NCBI GenBank assembly: GCA_046760905.1
Contig: JBHIFB010000172.1
Coordinates: forward strand, 1-5,647
Direction of reading: 5' to 3'
Length of the DNA: 5,647 nt
Source of the DNA: JBHIFB01 sp046760905
Lineage (GTDB): Bacteria > Gemmatimonadota > CAZMKB01
The notes under the pieces were generated by a model. The model made no database searches. It was given only the letters and a program-made list of their open reading frames with translations, and was not told the DNA's origin. Position 1 is the first letter of the stretch, and each line of letters begins with the position of its first letter. This document shows positions 1 to 5,456 of this stretch, piece after piece. The translations under genes and the position numbers were made by a program.

Positions 1-351
1 GGCCCTCCTTAAATTCTTTGCATCTGCAATCTGAAGTATCCCATCCGTTTTTCCGTGAAGCACGATGTCCCTGGTTACCTTCTCATCTTCCGAGGAGGGA
101 ATGAATGAATTTACACCGGGAGAATCTATAATGCTCCCTTGCCAGTCATCAAATTGAGCCACTCCCCGTGTGAATTCCACAGTTGTCCCTGGGTAGTTGG
201 AAACCATCACGTAGCTTCGCGTGAGAAGGCTGAATATAACGCTCTTCCCTACATTCGGGTTTCCGACCAGTATTACTGTCTTCCTTGAATCTTCATGGAA
301 ATCCTTATGCTTCTCTGCATCTTTTTCAGGATATGTATATGTTCTTTTCAT
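1..351 (-). CDS. feoB: Ferrous iron transport protein B, N-terminal part (3' end beyond window edge)
   Basis: FeoB is an inner-membrane Fe(II) transporter with a cytoplasmic N-terminal G domain. Only the first 117 codons lie in the window, reading leftwards off position 1. Visible G-domain motifs are G1/P-loop GNPNVGKS (residues 30-37), the G2 region PGTTVE (54-59) and G3 DSPG (76-79). The stretch around SNYPGTTVE is typical of FeoB and sets it apart from Era- or EngA-type GTPases. The G4 motif and the membrane domain would lie beyond the edge. The only in-frame ATG before the P-loop is at 351. It gives a charged leader of about 29 residues before the P-loop, whereas E. coli FeoB has about nine. 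No Shine-Dalgarno sequence precedes it, and an in-frame stop lies further upstream with no ATG, GTG or TTG between. No feoA precedes it; the upstream neighbour is a sirtuin gene 90 bp away. The family call is firm; the exact start is less so. Confidence 0.9.
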   Translation of the reverse strand, partial: MKRTYTYPEKDAEKHKDFHEDSRKTVILVGNPNVGKSVIFSLLTRSYVMVSNYPGTTVEFTRGVAQFDDWQGSIIDSPGVNSFIPSSEDEKVTRDIVLHGKTDGILQIADAKNLRRA

Positions 352-358
352 GGTAGGT

Positions 359-389
359 ATAATATGGTTAAAACATAGAGTATTATCAA
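359..389 (-). promoter_or_regulatory. Possible feoB promoter
   Basis: In the 90-bp gap between the sirtuin stop and feoB, the minus strand holds a TTGATA hexamer (389-384). It is followed by an AT-rich stretch containing CATATT (366-361, 17-bp spacer) or TATTAT (364-359, 19-bp spacer). Each -10 candidate matches only four of six consensus bases. Either one would start transcription within a few bases of the feoB ATG, giving a leaderless or nearly leaderless mRNA, which fits the absence of a ribosome binding site. The region also contains the short palindrome TATT-GAT-AATA, but I see no convincing Fur or DtxR operator. This is a weak assignment; feoB may simply be read from the upstream genes. 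Confidence 0.3.
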
Positions 390-441
390 TATATACATTG
401 GTGACTGTTTCAGAAAATGGGAGGGTTACTCCTTAAGGTCA

Positions 442-1203
442 TCACGTCCAGTCCTGGCGAGATGAATGTCTCCTGATCTCCTCAACTCTATCGGTGATCT
501 CCTTCAGCACGATCCCCGCTTTGCCTGCAATATAGGCGTGGGCCTGCTCAGACAGAGGGGTGGGTTGAGGATTTATCTCGACGACCCAGGCGCCGCCATC
601 GAGTGCAATGAAGGGGAGTGAGGCAGCAGGCTGGACCAGTCCGGAAGTTCCCACAACCATCATCACCTCCGCTTCCCTGCTCAAGCGTTTTGCTTCTTTT
701 ATGGCTCCTTCCGGGAGCGGTTCGCCGAACCAGACCACATCCGGTCTTATGTATGAACCACACGAGCATCTGGGAGGAATTGTCGACTCATCCCAGCTTT
801 CCATCACTCGATCTTCATCGAAGCATTTGTTTCTGTGAATGTTGCCATGCAACTCGATGATGTTCTTACTTCCTGCTTGCAGATGGAGGCCATCTATGTT
901 CTGGGTTATGAGACTGAAATTAGCAATTATATTCTCAAGCCGTGCCAGGGATATGTGTCCTTGATTCGGTGAGGCCTTCTTCACAAGGTCTCTCCTGTAA
1001 GTGTACCATTCCCAGACGAGCCTCGGGTTGGCCCGGAAACCTTCTCGCGTTGCAAGCTCCTGCGGATTGTACCTCGACCAGAGGCCCTCCTGGGCATCTC
1101 TGAAGGTGGGTATCCCGCTCTCCGCCGATATTCCAGCTCCTGTGAGAACGGTGAGAGATCGGCATGAGCCTATTCTCTCGGAGGTTTTCTCTATAGCTTC
1201 CAC
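442..1203 (-). CDS. cobB: Sir2-family NAD-dependent protein deacylase (sirtuin, class III type)
   Basis: Predicted cytoplasmic enzyme that removes acyl groups from lysine using NAD+, yielding nicotinamide and O-acyl-ADP-ribose. The 253-residue protein is a single Sir2 domain of usual bacterial length. NAD-binding motifs are GAGISAESGIPTFR (22-35), TQNIDGLH (100-107), GTSGLVQPAA (185-194) and EINPQPTPLS (209-218). The catalytic base is His119 in ELHGN. Tyr67 and Arg70 form the Y-x-x-R pair that in SIRT5 and E. coli CobB binds succinyl or malonyl lysine, so desuccinylase or demalonylase activity is likely beside deacetylation. The zinc module looks incomplete: Cys127, Cys146 and Cys148 are present, but no second cysteine follows Cys127 in the usual CxxC spacing. 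The start is GTG at 1203, with GAGG eight bases upstream overlapping the stop of the M50 protease gene, so the two are probably translationally coupled. The symbol is by family resemblance; the physiological substrate is unknown. Confidence 0.92.
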   Translation of the reverse strand: MEAIEKTSERIGSCRSLTVLTGAGISAESGIPTFRDAQEGLWSRYNPQELATREGFRANPRLVWEWYTYRRDLVKKASPNQGHISLARLENIIANFSLITQNIDGLHLQAGSKNIIELHGNIHRNKCFDEDRVMESWDESTIPPRCSCGSYIRPDVVWFGEPLPEGAIKEAKRLSREAEVMMVVGTSGLVQPAASLPFIALDGGAWVVEINPQPTPLSEQAHAYIAGKAGIVLKEITDRVEEIRRHSSRQDWT

Positions 1204-1211
1204 AAGAAGAG

Positions 1212-1215
1212 CCTC
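1212..1215 (-). promoter_or_regulatory. Ribosome binding site of the sirtuin gene, overlapping the upstream stop codon
   Basis: On the minus strand TGAGG combines the TGA stop of the M50 protease gene (1216-1214) with a GAGG Shine-Dalgarno core (1215-1212). The core sits eight bases before the GTG start at 1203. This supports both the GTG start and translational coupling of the two genes. Confidence 0.6.
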
Positions 1216-2350
1216 AGGGTCTTACAGGATCCGGAATAAAGGTGAGCAAAAAGATGATGAGAGCCATGAGTCCTATAACTCTTCTGCCCCTGCCCAGCGG
1301 TACACTCTCATCCACAACCGGTGGATGCGGGATCTTCGCAAGAAAAAGGATGAAGAATGCCCAGAGAAACCAGCCGGGCCATCCAGTTCTCATGTACGTG
1401 ATCACGCCGAGTCCCACAAGTAACATGAATATATAGGTGGACACCCTTTTCTGCCTTCTGCCGAAAAGCGAGTAGAGGATATGACCTCCGTCGAGTTGGC
1501 CTATAGGGAGGAGATTGAGAGAGGTTACAAAGAAACCCACCCATCCGGCGAAGGCAACGGGATGAAGTATCACATCATACCCTTCGGGAGGGCTGCCAAG
1601 GGCGAGTTTGGAGAGAAGCTCGAATATCAGAGAGCTCCCGAGATGTATACTGCCTGCCTGTGATGCGACATCAACAAGCTCCACATGAGAGTTAAGCAGC
1701 CCGTAAAACGTCAGGGGAATACTCACTATGAATCCGGTGATGGGTCCGGCCGCTCCTATATCCAGCAGCATTCTCCTGTTGTGAATCGGTGATTTCATGC
1801 GAATCACAGCCCCGAGAGTGCCGATAATCGTTGGGAATGGGAGAAAATATGGTAAGGTCACATTCAGCTTGTATCTCCTGGCTGCCATGTAGTGACCCAG
1901 CTCATGGAGACCCAGCACGGAGAGAATTGTCGCTGAAAACGGTATGCCTGTCCAGAGAGTAGCAGGGTCTACGAACGGATTCTCGCCGCTAAGCAGAGCA
2001 CCGGCGAAGAGAGTACTGAGAACTGTGAGGAGAAAGAGGAGGAGATTCACCCTCCAGCTGAATTTCCTTGACCTTCTTCGTGATAAGGTAAAAGTTAGAT
2101 ACTTCTCGTTTTCAATATTCTCTATGAAATATACTGCATCCAGTTCTTCAGCCAATTTATCGATGACCGTATAGGGTGCCATAATATATGCATTCATTTT
2201 TCCCCTGATTATCGTTTCTCCCCTGATATTGAACAGCTTGTACCCACCTTCAAAAAGGGGAGCGAGCTTGTGCTTGAGGATCTCATCCAGCATGTCGGTA
2301 TGTCCATTTCTCATGTTAAGGAAAATCGCCTCACTAAAATAGCCACTCAT
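1214..2350 (-). CDS. Site-2 protease-like M50 family membrane metalloprotease
   Basis: Predicted intramembrane zinc protease of family M50. The 378-residue protein starts with a soluble region of about 100 residues and continues with roughly six or seven hydrophobic segments (about 101-120, 133-157, 197-219, 265-283, 303-320, 325-340 and 357-373). The active site is HELGH (His149, Glu150, His153). The third zinc ligand is Asp287 in NLLPIGQLDGG (279-289). The sequences GTLGAVIRMKSP (177-188) and LLDIGAAGPITGF (195-207) match the bacterial/chloroplast EGY-like subgroup rather than RseP, and there is no PDZ domain. Such enzymes cleave transmembrane substrates, but the substrate here is unknown. 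It is the first gene of the leftward cluster, and its stop lies 10 bp before the sirtuin GTG. The ATG at 2350 is the first start after an in-frame stop and has no clear Shine-Dalgarno sequence. Met13 or Met20 are alternative starts that leave all motifs intact. Family call is firm; function in this cell is inferred only. Confidence 0.9.
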   Translation of the reverse strand: MSGYFSEAIFLNMRNGHTDMLDEILKHKLAPLFEGGYKLFNIRGETIIRGKMNAYIMAPYTVIDKLAEELDAVYFIENIENEKYLTFTLSRRRSRKFSWRVNLLLFLLTVLSTLFAGALLSGENPFVDPATLWTGIPFSATILSVLGLHELGHYMAARRYKLNVTLPYFLPFPTIIGTLGAVIRMKSPIHNRRMLLDIGAAGPITGFIVSIPLTFYGLLNSHVELVDVASQAGSIHLGSSLIFELLSKLALGSPPEGYDVILHPVAFAGWVGFFVTSLNLLPIGQLDGGHILYSLFGRRQKRVSTYIFMLLVGLGVITYMRTGWPGWFLWAFFILFLAKIPHPPVVDESVPLGRGRRVIGLMALIIFLLTFIPDPVRP

Positions 2351-2440
2351 TGCAGATATTGCAAGGGACTACGCAGAAATCAGTCTTTTTAAGGCATGGA
2401 ATTTGCAATCTCGATATCGGGAGAAGATTACACAAATTAC

Positions 2441-2450
2441 GTGAAATCAC
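2441..2450. repeat. Small inverted repeat abutting the rho -35 box
   Basis: GTGA-AA-TCAC (2441-2450) is a perfect 4-bp inverted repeat with a 2-bp centre, ending exactly where the TTGACA hexamer begins. Its position would suit an operator or activator site, but it is short enough to occur by chance and the two-base spacing does not match a CRP/FNR site. Confidence 0.3.
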
Positions 2451-2479
2451 TTGACATGGGATGAGAGTGATGTTAGAAT
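2451..2479 (+). promoter_or_regulatory. Sigma70-type promoter of the rho operon
   Basis: TTGACA (2451-2456, six of six consensus) is followed by a 17-bp spacer and TAGAAT (2474-2479, five of six). A TG at 2471-2472 gives an extended -10 element. This is an optimal housekeeping promoter arrangement. Transcription would start at about 2486, leaving a leader of about 220 nt before rho. It is the only strong promoter I see in the window, and it faces the rho-ruvX-mltG genes. Confidence 0.85.
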
Positions 2480-2526
2480 ATTGTATGTGATAAGATTGTA
2501 ATTTTCTCTTTCCGGATTACTCTCAT
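2461..2526. repeat. Inverted repeat pair flanking the rho -10 box and predicted start site
   Basis: ATGAGAGTGAT (2461-2471, in the promoter spacer) and ATTACTCTCAT (2516-2526, in the early leader) are inverted copies matching at 10 of 11 positions. Their centres are 55 bp apart. A shorter TCTCATT copy recurs at 2562-2568, 41 bp after the one at 2521-2527. The pair could be twin operator half-sites, or in the DNA a looping site. Only the right arm is fully transcribed, so an RNA stem is unlikely. Confidence 0.35.
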
Positions 2527-2583
2527 TTAGATTCACCACGAAGGATTTAAACCTAAAGAGTTCTCATTATCCCATATCCTGGA

Positions 2584-2618
2584 ATTCCCATGAAACCGTA
2601 CCTGTAGCCACAGGGAAT
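2584..2618 (+). promoter_or_regulatory. Nested hairpin in the rho leader
   Basis: ATTCCC (2584-2589) can pair with GGGAAT (2613-2618). Inside it CCTGT (2601-2605) pairs with ACAGG (2610-2614) around an AGCC loop. The two stems share two G residues, so they either compete or form together in shortened form. No U-tract follows, so this is not a simple intrinsic terminator. Confidence 0.4.
2590..2607 (+). CDS. Possible five-residue leader peptide ORF (MKPYL)
   Basis: ATG AAA CCG TAC CTG TAG lies wholly inside the nested leader hairpin. Short leader peptides precede rho in enteric bacteria (rhoL), but that one is longer and this resemblance is positional only. No Shine-Dalgarno sequence precedes the ATG, so translation is unproven and the ORF may be chance. 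Confidence 0.15.
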   Translation: MKPYL

Positions 2619-2651
2619 GCGATCGTATAAAGTAGATTAACAGTGTTTACA

Positions 2652-2674
2652 CCGGGAACCTATAAGGAACCCGG
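2652..2674 (+). promoter_or_regulatory. Hairpin just upstream of the rho start
   Basis: CCGGG (2652-2656) pairs with CCCGG (2670-2674). After a 2x2 A/A internal loop, CC (2659-2660) pairs with GG (2666-2667) around a TATAA loop. It ends 33 nt before the rho ATG and lacks a downstream U-tract. It could influence translation, RNA stability or Rho binding to its own leader; the role is not known. Confidence 0.4.
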
Positions 2675-2707
2675 ACGGACTTGAACCCTTAAACAGCGAA
2701 CGGAGAG

Positions 2708-3991
2708 ATGAACGACACGAAAAGCATCATCAAAGACAAGATGGTGAGCATCCACGACATCAAGAAGAGGTCCGTTGGAGACCTTCACCAGATGGCAGAG
2801 GAGCTCAACATTGTCAACTACGCGAATCTGAGGAAACAGGATCTGATATTCCAGATAGAGCAACACCTTCTGGATAACGATGTGGTACTCATGGGGGAAG
2901 GAGTCCTCGAAATCCTTCCCGAGGGGTACGGATTTCTCAGATCTCAAGACTGGAACTATCTTTACGGTCCTGACGACATTTATGTATCTCCCTCCCAGAT
3001 CAAGCGATTCAACCTGAGTACGGGAGATACAATCCTCGGCCAGGTCAGGCCGCCAAAGGAGGGTGAGCGATACCTCGCACTCCTTAAGGTCGAAAAGATC
3101 AACTTCGACGATCCCGAGGGGGCAAAGCACAAGATCCTCTTCGACAACCTGACTCCCCTGTACCCTGATGAGAGGATAAACCTCGAGACAAAAACAGGGG
3201 ATCTTTCCATGAGGGTGGTAAACCTTCTTGCCCCTATTGGAAAAGGTCAGCGAGGGCTCATCGTATCTCCACCGAGAGCGGGTAAGACGATACTTCTCCA
3301 GAAAATCGCAAATTCTATTCTTGAGAACCATCCCGAGATTATTCTCATTGCCCTTCTCATCGATGAAAGGCCCGAAGAAGTGACCGATATGGAAAGAAAC
3401 GTCGATGCAGAGGTAATCAGTTCCACTTTCGATGAACCCGCCGACAGGCACGTCCAGGTTGCCGACATGGTAATCGAAAAGGCAAAGAGGCTCGTCGAAC
3501 ACAAAAAGGATGTTGTGATACTCCTCGACAGCATCACACGTCTCGCAAGAGCTCACAACCAGGTTGTCCCTCACAGCGGCAAAATCCTCTCTGGCGGAGT
3601 GGATGCATACGCATTGCACAAACCCAAGAGGTTCTTCGGAGCGGCACGAAATGTCGATGAGGGTGGGAGCGTCACAGTAATAGCTACCGCCCTGATCGAG
3701 ACGGGCAGCAGGATGGACGAAGTGATCTTCGAAGAATTCAAGGGCACGGGTAACATGGAGCTGGTTCTGGACAGGCAGCTTGCGGATAAGAGGATTTTTC
3801 CCGCGATTGATCTCAAGAAAACGGGGACCAGAAAAGAAGAACTGCTCCTGACCAAGGAAGAGCTCAACAGGGTCTGGGTCCTGAGGAAATTCCTCCATGA
3901 TCTGAATCCGATCGAAGCAATGGAATTTCTATTGGAGAAAATGTCCATCACAAAGACGAATGCTGAATTCCTAGCCTCGATGAACACATGA
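2708..3991 (+). CDS. rho: Transcription termination factor Rho
   Basis: Rho is a hexameric RNA-dependent ATPase/translocase that ends transcription of untranslated RNA. The 427-residue protein aligns along its length with the 419-residue E. coli protein and lacks the large N-terminal insertion seen in some phyla. An N-terminal helical domain (about 13-60) leads to the primary RNA-binding cold-shock fold with GYGFLRS (73-79) and GPDDIYVSPSQI (87-98). Walker A is SPPRAGKT (187-194, Lys193), with Arg190 where E. coli has Lys. The motifs LLIDERPEEVT (216-226) and FDEPADRHVQV (241-251) follow, then Walker B ending in Asp274 (VVILLDSITRLARA), the Q-loop SGKILSGG (290-297), RRNA-type R-loop RFFGAARNV (308-316) and the probable arginine finger Arg375 in GTRKEEL. 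The ATG at 2708 follows an in-frame stop at 2690; GGAG lies only two bases before it, unusually close. Met12 (2741) aligns better with the E. coli N-terminus. Its stop overlaps the ruvX start. Confidence 0.98.
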   Translation: MNDTKSIIKDKMVSIHDIKKRSVGDLHQMAEELNIVNYANLRKQDLIFQIEQHLLDNDVVLMGEGVLEILPEGYGFLRSQDWNYLYGPDDIYVSPSQIKRFNLSTGDTILGQVRPPKEGERYLALLKVEKINFDDPEGAKHKILFDNLTPLYPDERINLETKTGDLSMRVVNLLAPIGKGQRGLIVSPPRAGKTILLQKIANSILENHPEIILIALLIDERPEEVTDMERNVDAEVISSTFDEPADRHVQVADMVIEKAKRLVEHKKDVVILLDSITRLARAHNQVVPHSGKILSGGVDAYALHKPKRFFGAARNVDEGGSVTVIATALIETGSRMDEVIFEEFKGTGNMELVLDRQLADKRIFPAIDLKKTGTRKEELLLTKEELNRVWVLRKFLHDLNPIEAMEFLLEKMSITKTNAEFLASMNT

Positions 3992-4428
3992 TCCCAGCCT
4001 CGAAGAGGGTTCTTGCTATAGACTACGGCGTCAGATGGTTGGGTCTTGCCTGGAGTGATCCAAGCCTCACGATAGTAGCCGGTTCCCGAACCATAGATAG
4101 AAAAAAGACTCATGTCCCTGTAACGGAACTGATCTCCGATGTGGTCTGTGAAATCGGAATTGGTAGTATCGTTGTGGGCATGCCTTACAACATGGATGGA
4201 AGTGCCGGTTCTAAGGCAAGGGAAACTCAGAGCTTCATCGACCTGCTAAGGGAGAAGCTCGATATCCCCATCTACCATTGGGATGAGAGGCTCACGACGG
4301 TCAGGGCCGAGGAAGAACTCAAAAAGCTCGGGGGCAGAAAAAGGAAGGGGATGCTCGATGAGATGTCAGCTTCCTATATTCTTGAGGCTTTTTTGAATCG
4401 GAGTCCGGATACCCAAGACATTTCCTGA
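3988..4428 (+). CDS. ruvX: RuvX/YqgF family RNase H-fold nuclease
   Basis: Members of this family are small RNase H-fold nucleases implicated in Holliday-junction resolution and in processing of pre-16S rRNA 5' ends; which applies here cannot be read from the sequence. The 146 residues match the family length. Signature motifs are VLAIDYGVRWLGLAWSD (8-24, with catalytic Asp12), IVVGMPYNMDGSAG (61-74), WDERLTTVRAEEEL (98-111, with Glu100) and the C-terminal GRKRKGMLDEMSASYILEAFL (about 116-136, with Asp124). The ATG overlaps the rho TGA in an ATGA arrangement and has no good Shine-Dalgarno sequence, so translation is probably coupled to rho. The stop is TGA at 4426-4428. The pairing with a downstream mltG is seen in many bacteria; direct coupling to rho is less usual. 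Confidence 0.95.
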   Translation: MIPASKRVLAIDYGVRWLGLAWSDPSLTIVAGSRTIDRKKTHVPVTELISDVVCEIGIGSIVVGMPYNMDGSAGSKARETQSFIDLLREKLDIPIYHWDERLTTVRAEEELKKLGGRKRKGMLDEMSASYILEAFLNRSPDTQDIS

Positions 4429-4437
4429 TACACTGAT

Positions 4438-5442
4438 ATGAGAAAACATTTCTTCATTCTCACATTCTGTCTTTTCATACTTTTAAAGACCTGGATATTC
4501 ACAACTGTCATATTCTCCTCCAGACATCCGGTCCCCGGAGGAAATATCCTCATCTCAATCCCCCCAGGGCAGAGCGCCTCCCAGATCGGCAAGATTCTCG
4601 CAGATAGCGGTCTTTCGATCAGCCCCAGGATTTTCTCCATAGCTGCCATAATCACCGGAAACGATGACAAGCTCGGCTCAGGCGTTTACTCGATAGGACC
4701 CGACTTCACGCTCCGGGAGCTCTTTAGCACGTTAAGGAAAGGACAGGGATACTCAATACCGGTGAGAATCACCGAGGGTGCTCGACTCAATGAAGTAGCC
4801 AGAAAAATCTCATCGGAACTTGGACTTGAGGAATCCCTCATTCTGAAGCTCGTTAAAGATTCTGCTTTCGTCGACTCTCTATTGCCCGGCGAGTCAAGTC
4901 TCGAAGGGTTCATCTATCCCGACACATATATGTTCCCTGTCAATACGAATGAAAGAAAGGTATTGAGATCGATGGTTGAGAGGTTCTCCCAGATATTCAA
5001 CGATTCCATGATTGAGAAGGCCAACATGATTGGTCTTTCGATGAGGGATGCAGTTATTCTCGCCTCAATAATAGAAAAGGAAGCACGGGTCCCAATGGAG
5101 CGAAAGCTCATATCAGCAGTTTTTCACAACAGGTTGCGACTCAGGCGACCTATAGAATCATGCGCCACTATCCGCTACATCATGAACAAGCCGACAGAAC
5201 CACTCACATACCAGGATCTGGAGGTTAGATCACCATACAATACCTATCTGAATTTGGGCCTTCCACCGGGCCCAATATGCAATCCTGGAAAGGCTTCTCT
5301 CGAGGCAGCCGTTAGTCCCGCCAAAGTTGACTATCTCTATTTCGTCTCCAGGGGGGACGGCACACACATTTTCTCCAGGACCCTCACTGAACACAACTTC
5401 GCGAAAAGGAAGATAAAAGGGGCGAACAAGGGAATAAACTGA
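4438..5442 (+). CDS. mltG: Endolytic murein transglycosylase MltG
   Basis: MltG (YceG) cuts nascent glycan strands in peptidoglycan and helps set their length. The 334-residue protein has one N-terminal membrane anchor (about 5-26) with the rest predicted periplasmic. A LysM-like region (about 36-110) opens with ISIPPGQSASQIGKIL. The catalytic domain contains RITEGARLNEVA (110-121), LEGFIYPDTY (155-164) and ILASIIEKEA (207-216), whose first Glu (Glu213) aligns with E. coli MltG Glu218. The family tail follows: SPYNTYLNLGLPPGPICNPG (265-284), YLYFVSRGDGTHIFS (299-313) and EHNFAKRK (318-325). At 241-246 it reads SCATIR where many homologues have an Asp in place of Cys. The ATG has no Shine-Dalgarno sequence and lies nine bases after the ruvX stop in the same frame, so reinitiation by the same ribosomes is likely. 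The start is the only good one before the anchor. Confidence 0.96.
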   Translation: MRKHFFILTFCLFILLKTWIFTTVIFSSRHPVPGGNILISIPPGQSASQIGKILADSGLSISPRIFSIAAIITGNDDKLGSGVYSIGPDFTLRELFSTLRKGQGYSIPVRITEGARLNEVARKISSELGLEESLILKLVKDSAFVDSLLPGESSLEGFIYPDTYMFPVNTNERKVLRSMVERFSQIFNDSMIEKANMIGLSMRDAVILASIIEKEARVPMERKLISAVFHNRLRLRRPIESCATIRYIMNKPTEPLTYQDLEVRSPYNTYLNLGLPPGPICNPGKASLEAAVSPAKVDYLYFVSRGDGTHIFSRTLTEHNFAKRKIKGANKGIN

Positions 5443-5445
5443 GGG

Positions 5446-5452
5446 AAAGGGG
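5446..5452 (+). promoter_or_regulatory. Ribosome binding site of the M28 peptidase gene
   Basis: The purine run AAAGGGG sits between the mltG stop and two ATGs, at 5457 (four bases away) and 5463 (ten bases away). It supports translation from one of them but does not decide which. Confidence 0.55.
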
Positions 5453-5456
5453 TCAG

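Larger units (their letters stand above)
2351..2707. other. Divergent intergenic region between the M50 protease gene and rho
   Basis: This 357-bp region contains no conventional protein gene, tRNA or recognisable riboswitch. The right-hand part holds the rho promoter and leader listed separately. The left-hand part (2351-2440) must hold the control region of the M50 protease gene, but I find no good -35/-10 pair on the minus strand. A short palindrome CGATATCG lies near 2412-2419. Confidence 0.7.
2486..2707 (+). promoter_or_regulatory. Long 5' leader of the rho mRNA
   Basis: From the predicted start near 2486 to the rho ATG there are about 220 untranslated bases with two hairpins, near 2584-2618 and at 2652-2674. 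In E. coli and other bacteria rho is autoregulated by premature termination in its leader, so a long leader here fits the same logic. I cannot show rut sites from the sequence alone. The end of the leader repeats GAACC three times (2656, 2667 and 2683). Confidence 0.5.

Noticed and set aside
421..440. Possible intrinsic terminator after the sirtuin gene (GGAG/CTCC hairpin, and palindrome CCTTAAGG)
   Set aside because: The stem is only four pairs and is followed by a short interrupted T-run, too weak to call.
1001..1423. A 140-codon plus-strand frame over the sirtuin and M50 protease genes
   Set aside because: It runs opposite the conserved NAD-binding region and the protease C-terminus and shows no recognisable domain.
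2351..2440. Minus-strand promoter for the M50 protease gene
   Set aside because: Candidate hexamers such as TTGCAA have no acceptable -10 partner at 16-18 bp, so no site could be placed.
2652..2705. tRNA T-arm-like sequence (GGGTTCAAGTCC on the minus strand)
   Set aside because: The bases flanking the loop do not form a five-pair T stem, and no acceptor, anticodon arm or CCA-type end can be folded around it.
2660..3898. A 412-codon open frame on the minus strand, antisense to rho
   Set aside because: It lies wholly opposite a highly conserved rho gene, the translation matches no family I recognise, and its openness follows from the codon choice of rho in the mirrored frame.
3571..4113. A 180-codon minus-strand frame across the rho-ruvX junction
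   Set aside because: It is antisense to two well-supported genes, is serine-rich low-quality sequence typical of a shadow frame, and has no family resemblance.
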